A DNA stretch of 64,000 bases from Plantago major (GCA_026545765.1 CM048839.1:23870566-23934565); one strand, 5' to 3'. Positions 37,301 through 48,571 are shown, counted from the stretch's first letter. Made by a program: numbers and translations. Notes: generated by a model from the letters alone, not told the origin.

Positions 37301-40300
37301 GTGAATACCGTTGGTTTGTGCAAAAGAGTGAAATAGACTATTGTCGAATTCCTTGCCATTGTCGCATTGGATGTTTTTAATAGACGTATTGAATTGTGTG
37401 CGAACAAATGCATGAAACATAACGAATATAGCAAATACTTGAGATTTCTTAGAGATAGGGAAGGTCCATAAGAACTTGGAAAAATCACAAGAACAAAGAC
37501 ATATTAGCGGTGACCGCTAGAGCTAGCTATAGGGGAAGTCCAGAGATCACTATGCACAATATCAAAGGGAGAAGTAGTAGTGGATAATGAATTATGAAAA
37601 GGCAATTTTATTTGTTTCCGTAAAGAACAAGAGGGACAAAAAGAATTTTTTAGAGCATTACAACGAATAAAATTCTTGCGAGAGAGAGAGCTAATTATAG
37701 CTTCTCCCGGATGCCCTAAACGACTGTGCCATAAAGTAGAAGGAAAAACTGAAAAAGTTGTTTGAAGGGGGGTGGCCGATTTTGTTGAGTGGATTGGATA
37801 TAGGTCTCCGATGCTATCACATCTCATGATTCGTTTTCCGGTCTGGAAATCCTTAACAGAAAAACCAAAAGGATCAAATTCAATGGAAACAGAGTTATAT
37901 GTGGTAAACTTGCGAACAGAGACAAGATTTTTAACAAGGTTAGGAGCATGTAACACGTTTTTCAGGAGAAGAGGAGGATGGGGAGGAGATAAGTAAGTGT
38001 TACCATAACCTTTAATCGGAAGCATATGACCATTGCCAACAATAACTCGATGATTATAAGTACCCGAATTGAAATAAGGGGAGAGAGTACCTTTGTCGGG
38101 TGTCATATGAGATGAAGCACCCGTGTCCATGTACCAGTTACCATCCGGAGGAGTGAGTCCCAAGGTATGCATAGCTGCCTCGACATCGGTGGGTGAAGCA
38201 CCGGAATAGAATGCCTGCTGATGAGGCGGACGAGGGCCAAGGAGACCATGCTGAGTTGGTGGACGAGGCGCGGGCTGCCATGGGGCCGTGGGGAAGGGGC
38301 ATGGCGGGGCCCATTGCTGACAGGGCCAGCCGTACGGCTGCCATTGAGGAGTGGGCCGTGGTCGCCATCGTGAGGAGGAGCTCCAGGAGGTTGCCCGTAT
38401 GTGGTGTTGCCTTTGCGGTTTGGACCGCCTCTGTTGTTGTTCTTCTTCTTCTTGGTGTTGGTGTTGTTGTACCTACCAGAAGAAGAGGATGGGATGACAG
38501 AGTCAGAGGTATCTCCAGAGTTATGGCCACCAGAAGAAGCTAAGGGCGAACCACGCCTCTTTGTGTGCACGATGCTTGAGTGTTAAGCTCATGAGCTTTA
38601 TACGAGAGCGAACACTCTCAAAAGAAGGTAGAGGATCCCGATTTTGAACATAGTCACAGATTCGAATAAGCTTCGTTAAACCACCGAGAAGACGAGAACT
38701 AGACGGCTTTGAAACCTCAATACCAACGTCGGCAAGTCGATCGGCAAGGGACTTGACGTGATTGCAATAGGCCTCGGCAGAAGAGAAGTTGTCAAGGCGG
38801 ACGTCTGCGAGCTCTTCCTCTAGATGAGTAGCTCGAGAACCTTTGTTATCCATGAAGATTTGTTCAAGACGGGACCAAGCAGCAGCAGCCGTGTCATTCT
38901 TGACAAGAATGGCATGAAGGAGGTCGGAAGAGACGGTCGCATAGATCCACTGTAAAACGACGGTATCAAGTCGATTGTAGAGATCGACATCGGCTTCCTT
39001 GAGAGCCTGGATTTTGGCGATGTCGGCCTCTTCCGTCGGTGGTAGGATGTGATGCATAAGATTATCACCTGTGCTTGAACCTGGAATAACGTCACCCAAG
39101 AATGATAGAGGCCTGTCTCAGTATCCAACGTGATAGGGATTAGTGATCGAACGTTGGTGATAGAGAGAGCCGGATGAAACTTGGATGATTCAGACATGGT
39201 GGAGACGAGGAGCTGTTCGGGAAAGAAGGTGGCGTGAGGCCGGAAGAATAGAGGTAGGGGAGGGCTGTTTCCGCGTGAGGCTGACGAAACAGGAAGGGAA
39301 GCGTAGAAGAAGAGGGGCGCCGAACGGGAACAGCTAGCAGCGGAGGGGACCGAATTTAGGTCGTGATACCATCACTACAAGAAAGTTCTGTTTTAGGGAT
39401 GGATATAATCCGTCCCTAATTTAGGGACGAATCGGCACTTTTAGGGACGGATTAGGGACGGATAGGCCTATCCGTCCCTAATCCGTCCTTACTTAGGGAC
39501 GGATTTTTTATCCGTCCCTAAAACAGTTGACTGAACAAAAAAAAAAAAAATCATTTTTTAGGGACGGATAGCTATCCGTCCCTAAATCGTCCGAAACCCT
39601 AATTTAACCCTCCTTCCTCCTCCCACCATCTCCATTTCTTCCTCCTCCCACCATCTCCATTTCACCTCCCACCACCATCCACCATCCACCTCCCTGCCAC
39701 CACCACCACCACCTCCCTGCCACCACCACCATCCACCCCACCACCATCCACCTCCCTGCCACCACCACCACCATCCAGCTCCCCGCCACCACCACCATTT
39801 CTATTGAATTATAACAGAGGCGGTAGAGGACGGAGATAGGGCGGACGTGGAGGAGAATGACGAGGTTGTTTTCCGGCGAGAGGCGTGATGCACCACCACC
39901 AGATCCACCACCATCCACCCACTGTCCACCACCACCATCACCGCCTCCCACCACCACCATCCACACTGCCCTCCCATCACCATCACTACACTGTCCACCG
40001 CCTCCCACCACCACCACCACCACCATCCGACCAGATCCACCACCGCCTCCCTCCGTCCAAAATCGCACGTTATTTATATTTTTTTTGTATTTTGTCTTGT
40101 TAATTTTGTATAATTAACAGAATATTGTATTTGTATTATTGAATATTGTATTGACGTTGTCGATTTATTCGTGTATTGTCGTTGTTGATTTATTGTATAT
40201 TCGTGTATTGACGTTGTCGATTTATTGTTGATTCGTATAAAATTATCGATTTATTGTATCATTGTCGACAAATAAAATTATCGATTTATTGTATATCCGT

Positions 40301-41827
40301 ATAAAAATTCTCGACGTATAAAATTCTGCAATTTTTTTTTTTAAAAAAAATACATATTTAGGGACGGTTTATCCGTCCCTAATGGTGTTTGACCATTAGA
40401 GACGGATAATATTATCCGTCCCTAGTTAGGGACGGATATATTATCCGTCCCTAAACGGTTAGAGACGCCCGTTTTAAGGACGGGCGTCCCTATCCGTCCC
40501 TAATCCGTCCCTAACGGATTAGGGACGAATCGCTGGTTGTTTAGGGACGGATAAATCCGTCCCTAAACTGCCAGTTTTTTGTAGTGCATGTAAGATAATA
40601 ATCTTGTGCATTGATTCAATAATGAGTACATGTATTTATACAATGTGATTGCTTGATAGCCAAGTATTCTAATCTAATTAGGAATCCAAGTATTCTAATC
40701 TAATTAGGAATCTACTTTAAATATATACATATTCTAACAATTTTCGCGTAAATATATCATTTCTTCTTTATGAATGTGAAGAAAGATATTATCATCTAAC
40801 ATTTTTTATCATGGACAATAGGGAGTTACTCCACTGGAAGATCAGCAAGAACAATTCAAATCACTAGTGGAACAAAATCACATAGACAGAAAACTTGTGG
40901 AAAAGTCCCTTTTCTTCCTGGAATCCGGCTCCAACGATATCTTCAACTATTTCTACCCATTTGGTGCACCAACACTGACCCCGGATGCTTACGTTCAGTC
41001 CATGGTGTCACAAGTCGTAAAATTTCTCAACACAATCCACAAACTAGGGGCTCGCAGGGTTGCCGTGTTTTCCCTAGGCCCTGTGGGGTGCGTTCCTGCT
41101 AGGGCACTATTGGGTGCACCTGTTACAAAGTGTTATGGCAAGATGAACAAAATGGTCAAGGATTATAACATGGGGCTAGAGAATTTGGTGAAGGCGATAC
41201 CCTCTAACTACCCGCGTGCAGTCGGGGTCTTTGGAGCCGTCTATAAAACTGTCCAGACCTTCCGAACCAATCCTCAGCGATATGGTGAGTTTTGATCTTG
41301 TTTAGCTTAGCTTATTAGCTTAGATGAGCGCTTTTAATAGTTTGACACCTTAACTAATTAAGTACTATGTAGGTGATTATAAAAGTCACTTTAGCCAACC
41401 TCATATTAAAAATTAAATTATTTTTATTTGCTTTTTATACTTAGTATTTAATAATTCAGCTATATTACTAAATATTTTATCGAAACTAGCAGCGAACTAT
41501 TATCTTTAGTTATAATGATCATTTGCAAGCCCTTCACTAGTGTTATAAATCAAAATTCTCAATTCCATAATTTGTCGTGTAGGATTCTCTGACGTGAACA
41601 GTGCATGTTGTGGATATGGAAGACTTGGAGGAGAATTGCAGTGCGGGAAAGAAGGTTACACTATGTGCAAAAACCCGAATAACTACCTATTCTGGGATTT
41701 CTTCCACCCGTCGGAACACACTTATAAACTCATCTCCAAGGCATTGTGGAATGGGGGTCGTTCGCGAATTCTCCCTTTCAATCTCAAGACACTTGCCAAT
41801 CTCACTGTTTCTGATGATCATATGTGA
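34304..41827 (+). CDS. GDSL esterase/lipase with a retrotransposon in intron 2
   Basis: Four exons (34304-34532, 34682-34827, 40822-41284, 41583-41827) join in phase with GT-AG introns to 360 aa, the normal length for plant GDSL lipases. Residues 1-20 form a secretion signal (FLIIYLHFSLLVTVLG). Block I is FIFGDSIFDAGNN with the nucleophile Ser32 (GDSI instead of GDSL). Further motifs are GINFASAGSGVL, the oxyanion-hole block SGSNDIFNYF, LGARRVAVFSLGPVGCVP, and block V WDFFHP with Asp318 and His321. All catalytic residues are present. The protein should be a secreted SGNH hydrolase acting on acyl esters; the substrate cannot be read from sequence. Intron 2 is 6.0 kb because copia-2 (with a CACTA element inside it) is inserted antisense, 21 bp after the donor. 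Both splice sites of this intron remain. Confidence 0.9.
34849..34999 (-). repeat. LTR of copia-2, left (3' LTR of the minus-strand element), 151 bp
   Basis: Starts TGTAAGATAA and ends ATTCTAACA on the plus strand. It is identical over all 151 bp to the other LTR at 40589-40739. It contains an internal tandem pair (AGTATTCTAATCTAATTAGG twice). Confidence 0.9.
34994..39197 (-). pseudogene. Copia-2 gag-pol, multiple frame breaks
   Basis: Gag starts at 39197 (MSESSKFHPALSITNVRS). Frame changes follow near 39065 (after FQVQAQ), about 38580, about 38100-38170, 37500-37420 and about 37130. Recognised in order are: gag; the protease region with WYMDTGASSHMTPDKG near 38130; the integrase zinc finger and core (WHSRLGHPGEA, FDIVHSDLWTSP, CDNGKEFDNSLF, TSSQNGKAERH); and RT-RNase H in one clean frame 36169-34994 (LLYVDDIILTAS, YTDADWGGC, SSAEAEYRG). 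The RT active site is intact. No full polyprotein can be made without suppressing several shifts. Confidence 0.88.
39373..40586. mobile_element. Non-autonomous CACTA-type transposon inside copia-2 (1.2 kb)
   Basis: The element starts CACTACAAGAAAGTTCTG and ends with the reverse complement of CACTACAAAAAACTGGCAG. It is flanked on both sides by CAT (39370-39372 and 40587-40589), the 3-bp duplication of CACTA transposons. Both subterminal regions are arrays of TAGGGACGGA in both orientations (39390-39600 and 40355-40570), like CACTA transposase-binding repeats. No transposase gene is present, so mobility depends on an enzyme supplied elsewhere. Confidence 0.88.
39600..40065. repeat. CCACCA-type minisatellite in the CACTA interior
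   Basis: Units such as CCACCACCACCATCCACC and CCTCCCACCACC repeat through most of this stretch, with a short unique piece near 39800-39890. Open frames of proline/histidine or glycine/tryptophan on the two strands come only from the repeat. Confidence 0.75.
40589..40739 (-). repeat. LTR of copia-2, right (5' LTR of the minus-strand element), 151 bp
   Basis: Identical to the LTR at 34849-34999 and to the reverse complement of the 5' LTR of copia-3 at 49199-49349. The first base is shared with the CAT duplication of the CACTA element. Confidence 0.9.
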
Positions 41828-42273
41828 TCAAATAATATGGTATAGATTTAATAAATATATCCTTTGGCTGGTATGTTATGTGTAATGTTGAAATTTTGGT
41901 TGTCGAGGAAAAAGGCAAAATTATTATTAAGTATTTATTTACAAACTTTAGTTATATAAAGTCCTGCCTATAATTTTTTTTCCTCTTAGGTGCTAAATTC
42001 TTTTCTCGAAGTTCCTAAATGAAAACTGTACTTCCCTTGTTACCCTTTGTCTATAACAGGTAAGAATATAAAATAGTCAAACCATGCATTACATTCACTC
42101 CTAAATCATGGCACCTAAATTAATTAATGATTATTACCGTGCTAAATTCATTTCACGATCGAGTTCACGTTTCATTATAAACCTGTCAGCTTCAGTTCTT
42201 TTTTCACCCAAGTTCTTCTCATTCAATCTTTCACATTTGAGAGTCATAAAAACCAGCTTGTTATTGAGAAACA
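41828..42273. other. 3' flank of the GDSL gene
   Basis: AT-rich, non-coding. Contains the 3' UTR and polyadenylation region of the GDSL gene; no specific signal was assigned. Confidence 0.4.
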
Positions 42274-42560
42274 ATGGCAGCAACTACAATGGAGAATTGT
42301 GTGATGATGCTTCTGAGCTTTAAGAATGAAAGTGTTGTGTTAGACATTCATCGACAATTCTCCTTTACGGATATGTTGATTCGTTCAAAGGTAAGTGGTG
42401 CGATGTCAATATCAATAATGTGCGATTCAAATATTCCATTGAAAAGCGCTCTAATTGTTGTTTAAGGAATGAAGTTGATTTCAGAAACATGATTCTGCTT
42501 GCTAATATCTTATTTGTTGGCAGACTTAACGTCGATGCATATGATCATGGAACTTTCCCG
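42274..42560 (+). pseudogene. MULE transposase N-terminal fragment (probable)
   Basis: Frame 1 reads MAATTMENCVMMLLSFKNES and VVLDIHRQFSFTDML. After a shift near 42390 the next frame gives KWCDVNINNVRFKYSIEK then NEVDFRNMILLANIL. The pattern resembles the N-terminal domain of plant MuDR-type transposases (strand-rich, 'D...M..LA' segment before the DDE core). No MULE zinc-finger or DDE core is seen downstream. It could be another degraded gene; the assignment rests on pattern only. Confidence 0.35.
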
Positions 42561-43559
42561 ACCAGCACCATGCATCGCCACTTAGATGTCGATGCAAACA
42601 CCACCGATGCATCAAGCCGGTACGCATCAGTTCACATGTCTTCCAATGACCCAACTAGAGCATTTTGCACCGTGTCGTCCCACAACCTCATCTACAATAG
42701 TTGAGATTAAGTTCTAGAATGGTGGTCTTTCCTAGTGCATCAAGGTGCACATCCCTCAGTGGAATCTCCTTTACATCCTGTATAAGGTTCTTCAAACTAC
42801 ATCTAAACACACCCACCCTCGTTGGCCAACGCTGCATCGCAACAAAAAAAAAATGGTACCAATGGACTTCAAATATTTGGTTTGTCATCGAAAAACATAA
42901 GTTACAACTTTCAGCCATACCACTCCCAAAATTTGTACGAATGAAAACAACAATAAACTTCACCGATGCAACATGGATAATGCACCGATAAGTATGTGCA
43001 TCGGGTATTGTATGTAGATTAAACTGAAATTCCATGACCAGTTTTGCTATGCATCGATGGATTTAAGAAAAATAGCATCGATGGATTTAAAAAAATTGGT
43101 GACATAGATATTCAACAAAACTCCACATAGCTGAACAGATAAACGCATCGGCTAATGATTCACAATTGTATACAACTACTATAACTCTCTACAAGATTAC
43201 AACTAAACAGACAAATGCATTAGCAGCTAATGATTCACAATTGACTACAACTACAATAGCTCTTCAATAGATTACGAGACTACTCAAAAACTATGGGTGA
43301 GCAATTTGGGGACAGACGGACAATATCGGTACTCACCTGTTTGTTTCGGAAATGCAATGCTCGGTTTAGGCGGCATGGGTCTCGAACGTCAGTGCAAAAT
43401 CATCGATTACTGGTGCATTGATGCAATCCGCATCAACCTTTCTCAGCAAGCTGTTGATGACTATGGGGAAGATTAACCAAATTACCATAAGGAATATGAG
43501 GCGCCATCGACGGATTAATCGGCGGGATATGCTCCAGAGTTTAATTTGCAACCAAAAAG
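42561..43559. other. Degraded, repeat-like stretch
   Basis: No gene recognised. Words around GCATCGATGGATTTA, GATGCATCG and CACCGATGCA recur in several places, suggesting a decayed repetitive element, possibly connected with the MULE fragment before it. Confidence 0.3.
43136..43285. repeat. Tandem duplication, unit about 65-75 bp
   Basis: GCTAATGATTCACAATTG followed by TACAACTAC..TA.CTCT and AGATTAC occurs twice in a row (near 43150 and 43225), each preceded by ACAGA(T/C)AAA-GCAT. Confidence 0.6.
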
Positions 43560-45404
43560 TTATTCACTCCTAATTAATACTAATCCTATTGATTAAGAAG
43601 ATAAAAGGTGTATTTAGTGTTAACCTATATTTATCTAATGTAATATACTAATATACACTGGATAGACATAAATCTTTTCACCAGGTACCGGCCAGAAAGT
43701 TCCCCGAGGAAAAATGCCAGTTAATTTCCTAAATTGGGATTCTGGACCTAGTTTGCAATAGGGTTGGGCCGAGAACCTCGATTTGGTTTTAAGTGGCCCA
43801 AATGGCCAAAGTTAACCTAGCTACTCTTTGGGCCCGTTTAATTCGTTCAAGCGTGCTTTCTTTCCCAAGTGCGTATTGAATGAAATGAGATTAAATTGTG
43901 GAAAACATGATGCGTTGCACATAGAACAAAACTATAATGGTTTGATCATGATTACTTTTTTGGCTATGAGCATATAATTAAGTTCTAAGAATGAAATGGA
44001 ACACCAACACATGTGATTGTCCCGCCGAGTTATAGAATAGAATAGCTAGTCTAATTGTCGCCAGATGACAAAACTCACAAATACAATGGATTAAGTGGCC
44101 CAAACTTTGTTCGTGGTCACAGTTCGCACACGGTAACATATTTGTTGTTTGGAGAAACTTAGTCGTACATTTGTGTTTAAACAAAATCTTAACTCAATAC
44201 TTAGAAGTTGGAAACTAGCATCTTTCGAAAACTCCAAACTAGCGATCTAAAAGCAAATACCATAGGAATTATTGAAAAGCAAACAATACGGGAGTGATTG
44301 GTTAAGAACTAAAGTTCTGTAAACCGGGTTAAAAATACTTAAATTTTTACTCAAATCAAGGTTTTAGTTCTATATCAAACATTGCCGAAGTATGCTCCAG
44401 TTTTATGACTTTATCCCTACCCCACGGCCCACCATCGCAAACCTTTCCAGACTCGAGAAGGTTGCAGAGATTTCTCAACACGTGAGAGCTCAACTATTTG
44501 AGAAATTATCCATTTATTTGAATCAAGCTAAAAGAATAATAATTCAAGTTATACTCGTTTGATAAGATAATCGAATGAAATTTGTGCATTGTTTCAGAGC
44601 TTGATTTCTTATTGACTAAACTTAAAATACTATATTTCATTCGTTCCTAACAAGTTTCTATTCTAATCATTTCACCGTCAACCTCAGACTGATTTTAAAA
44701 TAACATTAAATTATAGAGTAAATCTCATGAGATATGTTATCTGAATCCCTTATTTAGAGACGATCATACATTGTCAAGAAAATGAGATTTTGTGTTATTA
44801 ATTGCAACACATATAAAAGTTGAGGGGGCAATTGGACACATACAAATGATTAGAGTCAAATCGAACAGACATACAAACTTCAGGTGGTAAAACGCTTTAG
44901 AACTGGCTTATAGTATAAACTGAATTAATGTGTATTTATATGTGTATATTTCGGTCCAAAATTCGTTTAGAACTAGCTTATAGTATATAAACTATAAGCT
45001 CAGTAAAACTTGTCCGGTTCAAACGAGTTGCGTTTGAGGTTAAAGCTTATTAATGTCATATTTCGAGTTTAAATACGTGTACTGTCTCCTTCTCTTAACA
45101 TTGCTGAGTTAAGTTTATACGTATAGTTCAGCTCGGTTTGGATTTGATGTACGAAAAGCTGGAATCCTCAAGAACAAACACTTGCAATTACACGCAACCT
45201 GCCGACGATTTTATGTTATTGAAAAAGAGAGAGATTTAAAAGGGCAGGAAACAAGAAAAATCTTTAAAGAGATTCTTTGAATAATAATCACAACAAGAGA
45301 TTTGTCCTTTGTGATGCTGAGAGGGTCAAGGAGCCTCTAGCAAAAAAAACAAAAATAGAACAGACACTAATTTTCTGTTATGATAGTGGGACCAATAATT
45401 TATA
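43560..45404. other. Intergenic, no gene recognised
   Basis: AT-rich with no coding frame longer than chance and no structured repeat that I could define. Short frames here have no recognisable domain. Confidence 0.5.
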
Positions 45405-45653
45405 CTCCATCCGTCTCGCAGAACTTCATACATTTTTCATTTTTAGTCGTCCCACAGAACTTCATACATTACCAAAAAACGAAGCTACTCCACACCAACA
45501 AATAATAAACAATCTCAACTTTACACTCAAATTACACATTTTGACACTAAAATTACACTTTTTCCCACATTTTTTATATTCTATCATTACTTTAACTTTT
45601 CGCATAAAACTGCACGCTAACCCTATGTATGAAGTTCTCCGGGACGGTGGGAG
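45405..45653. mobile_element. Stowaway-like MITE (249 bp)
   Basis: The left end CTCCATCCGTCTCGCAGAAC and the reverse complement of the right end CTCCCACCGTCCCGGAGAAC form TIRs that extend to CTTCATACAT. TA flanks both sides. The interior is AT-rich and non-coding. It lies about 330 bp upstream of the putative first leader exon of the C2H2 gene. Confidence 0.75.
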
Positions 45654-45980
45654 TACATTGGTATTACCTCTTATGTCTTATTCCCCGTCTCTTTGCCCAT
45701 CAGTGTTCACTTTCCCTTTTGTTAATCAACATCTATTTCCCTTTTGTCCATTTCATTACACTACAGTATCTTAATTAGAGACCAATCATTAAGCAAAACA
45801 AATCCAAGAAAATAGTGACCAAAACCTAGTTTAAAACCCCCAACAAATTGTATCTGTCATTTGCTTGCTTTTCTCCCTTGACTGATACCCAACCCCCTAG
45901 TGATCTTATCCTTTTTCATCCAAGTGCATCCTCACCATTTTTTGGCAACTTGCTTTACTCAACAACACTGCAGTTCAAAG

Positions 45981-47478
45981 GTACTTATCACATGAAACCT
46001 TTCTTGTAGACTTTCAAGTATGTAATTGGCTTTTGGTTTCATCTTTGTCTGAAATTCATTTGATTTCCTATGTTATGGTATGATTGCTTGTAGTACTTGT
46101 TACAGTGATATGTCTATGACTCTGTATTGATGTGGTTAAGTTTAGTTTCTTGATCCTATGATTCTTGTTAGCCAAATCTGTTGTTTAATTACTTATGAAA
46201 TGGGCTTTGACTTTATCATTAGGATTGCTGTTTGTTAATTGTTAGTACTAATTAACCATATGCTGACTGACAAACTCATAAAACTACCGTATGTTATGCG
46301 GTTTAATACTAGTAAGCAGATTAATTAGTTGTCATTAGTAGATGATGCCAATGACATGGACACATGGTAGATAAAAATGGTATTTTCTTTGTACAATGTA
46401 CTTATGTAAACAAGTAGATGGTAGTGTTAATGTAAATGTAACTAGCTAGTTCTATATGAATGTTAATCTGATCAGTGAATACAAGAATATCTGAATGTTT
46501 AATTCTTGAGGTAGAAGATAAACACAACTTCTCTGGTTAGACCATAGGTGGTGAAGTAGTATCTATTAAGGAAGTTGATTTCTAATAGAATTCTACCTTG
46601 TTTAGTTATAGAGATATTGTGTAATTTTACTATTAGGATTATAACTAGTGTATTTATATATATAGAGGATTATGCAAGACAATAATATAACTAACTTCTA
46701 CTAACTTTTCATATATTGATATCTTCTATGATATCTTTGGAAGGTCAAGGTGTCCCATTGACAAGGCTGTCGTTGTGAGAGGGCGAATTTATTTTTCAAA
46801 ATGCATTTTAATCGTAGTTTCCTTTACAACCTAAGGAATCTGGGGAACATTTTCCTGTGAACAGAACAAAACTTTTCGAAGGTAGGTTCAACCACATTCG
46901 GAATCTTTCCCAGAATATTGAGAAATACTGTGATGAGCCTTTAGGTTTGACAATGATGATATTCTTGGCCTTTAGTTCCCTTTTAGGTACAACTAAACAC
47001 AATTACTCACGATAAGAGCGAAGGTACAAAGCAAACAGAGAAAACAGCAGTGAATTAATAAAGAAGCAAGGAAGAGAAACAATATGAATGCAAGTTTTTC
47101 CAACACAAAGATCAAATATATGCGTTCACTGAAGCTGATCCAATGGATCACAGCAATAAAATTAAACTAGATGAGCTGGCAGCTTGAAGCGTCTTTTCTG
47201 ATCTTTAACTTTTCATCGTTACGGGAAATCAAAGCACTCCGAGTCATGGTATGGCCTGATAGGGACAAAGGAGCACCCATGTGTAAATTGGGTTATTACA
47301 TATTTCGTGAGTTAAGAAACTATAGATTATATTGTGATTTGTGACAATGACGAAGAAGATAGATAGCCATACTTGTATATACAGAGGAATTGAGTCCCTA
47401 ATTAGAATAGGATGTGCCTTCCTTGAATCATTGTTCCTAGCTTAATTGTTTCGTTATATAACATGCATTTTTCTACAG
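45981..47478 (+). other. Probable 5'UTR intron of the C2H2 gene
   Basis: TTCAAAG|GTACTT at 45980/45981 and TTTTCTACAG|GTTGG at 47478/47479 make a plausible donor and acceptor in the gene's leader. The stretch is T-rich as introns are. A duplicated piece of the RING-H2 gene lies inside it in antisense (about 47180-47360). Assigned from splice consensus only. Confidence 0.4.
47180..47360 (-). pseudogene. Duplicated 5' fragment of the RING-H2 gene
   Basis: The minus strand has an ATG at 47247 opening MTRSALISRNDEKLKIRKDA. This matches MNQLQYAWISRNNEKFKIRM of the interrupted gene at 53952. Similarity continues into the upstream flank on both copies (CATGGT(A/T)TGGCCTG, CATGTGTAAATTG, CTATAGATTAT). 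The rest of the gene is absent here. Confidence 0.6.
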
Positions 47479-47621
47479 GTTGGAGATTTCAGAGTAACAT
47501 AAACAGATTGTTGTTTGATCAGTAATATCGCTCATCTCGTATTCAGAGTGAGCTAGTGCAGCCTAAAGTCATACGGGAAGAAAGTCAGAAACACCCAATA
47601 CACATCCACATATATTTCACC

Positions 47622-48227
47622 ATGGAGGCTCCAAATGTCAACTTAGAGTCAGAAGACGAATCTGAAGTCACGCTCAACCTCACACTTGGCTTCAATTGCT
47701 CCAATGAAGCATCAAGGAGCGTGGATGGCACAACGGGTGAGGCCATATCACACCATCCAACACCAGGTTCGCGAGTTTTCTCTTGCAACTACTGTCGCCG
47801 GAAGTTCTACAGCTCACAAGCATTGGGAGGACATCAGAACGCGCACAAAAGGGAGAGGACTATTGCTAAAAGGGCAATGCGTATGGGGGTAGTCTTGACG
47901 GACAGGTTTCCAAGTTTGGCATCCCTGCCCTTAAATGGATCATCATTTCGCTCAGTTGATATTCAAGCGCACGCTGCAATGCACCAATCGACGTATCAAC
48001 ACGTTGACAACAGAGGCGGTGCCAGATTCGCTAGTCAAGGATATTACCGGTATACAACAGGTTATGATGGAGTTGACACGCATATGACGTGGCCCGGAAG
48101 TTTTCGAGAGATTGAGGGCAATGTGGGAAACAATTCTAGCCAGAATCAAAATGTAAATTTTGTAGCTAGAGAACCAGCTGCTTCTAGGATAGAATCATCC
48201 ATTCCTGACCTAAACTTAAGTCTCTGA
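47622..48227 (+). CDS. Single C2H2 zinc-finger repressor, ZFP4/ZFP7-like
   Basis: The intronless coding region encodes 201 aa. The start at 47622 (ACCATGGAG) has good context; an in-frame Met 66 nt upstream gives a non-conserved extension. The N-terminus has the acidic ESEDESEVTLNLTLGF motif. One plant-type zinc finger follows (FSCNYCRRKFYSSQALGGHQ), with Cys55, Cys58, His71, His75 and the invariant QALGGH DNA-contact motif. The C-terminus is IPDLNLSL, an EAR repression motif (DLNxxL). This layout is that of Arabidopsis ZFP1/3/4/7, nuclear transcriptional repressors, some linked to abscisic-acid responses or shoot development. It appears intact. It has a likely 1.5-kb leader intron, and a MITE lies about 2 kb upstream. 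Confidence 0.9.
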   Translation: MEAPNVNLESEDESEVTLNLTLGFNCSNEASRSVDGTTGEAISHHPTPGSRVFSCNYCRRKFYSSQALGGHQNAHKRERTIAKRAMRMGVVLTDRFPSLASLPLNGSSFRSVDIQAHAAMHQSTYQHVDNRGGARFASQGYYRYTTGYDGVDTHMTWPGSFREIEGNVGNNSSQNQNVNFVAREPAASRIESSIPDLNLSL

Positions 48228-48571
48228 AATTCAATATTTAATTCCAAGTAATTGAGATTTTGGGTATTTCATTTTCTCATTCAGTGTTCTTGTTGTGATT
48301 GTGATCCTTTTTTGTTGTACATAGATTGAATGCTGAAAATTGGAATCAATTTTATGTCCTAATTTTGTGTTTTAGAGTAGGAACTTGAATTCGAGCTAAT
48401 GAAAATAAAACAAAGACAAGCAGTATTAATTGATCAAGAAGAAAAACTGTAATATATAGTACACTCCCAAGTATGTATTCATTCAAAAGCTAGCCGGTCC
48501 CAATTGCATGAAAAGATTCAGATTTCAATTATTGCTGTAACCAGGGATACACAAATTGAAGAATCATCTAG
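48228..48571. other. 3' flank shared by the C2H2 gene and the RING pseudogene
   Basis: The C2H2 and RING genes converge here. Non-coding, AT-rich; no defined terminator or repeat apart from a GCTAGCTAGCTAGC run at 48567-48580. Confidence 0.4.

Larger units (their letters stand above)
34849..40739 (-). mobile_element. Ty1/copia element 2 (Ale-like), in GDSL intron 2
   Basis: Complete two-LTR element of 5.9 kb (4.7 kb without the CACTA insert), antisense to the host gene. Left flank ATTTTT and right flank ATTTTC suggest a 5-bp duplication blurred by a T-run. Identical LTRs indicate a very recent insertion. The primer-binding site TGGTATCACGA (initiator-Met tRNA type) is interrupted at its outer edge by the CACTA element. 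Same family as copia-3. Confidence 0.92.

Noticed and set aside
39604-40117. Long open frames of proline/histidine (plus) and glycine/tryptophan (minus)
   Set aside because: They come entirely from the CCACCA minisatellite inside the CACTA element and have no start context, domain or codon pattern of a gene.
43560-45404. Short frames of 60-70 aa in the intergenic region
   Set aside because: Chance length, no recognisable motif, no splice-compatible partners.
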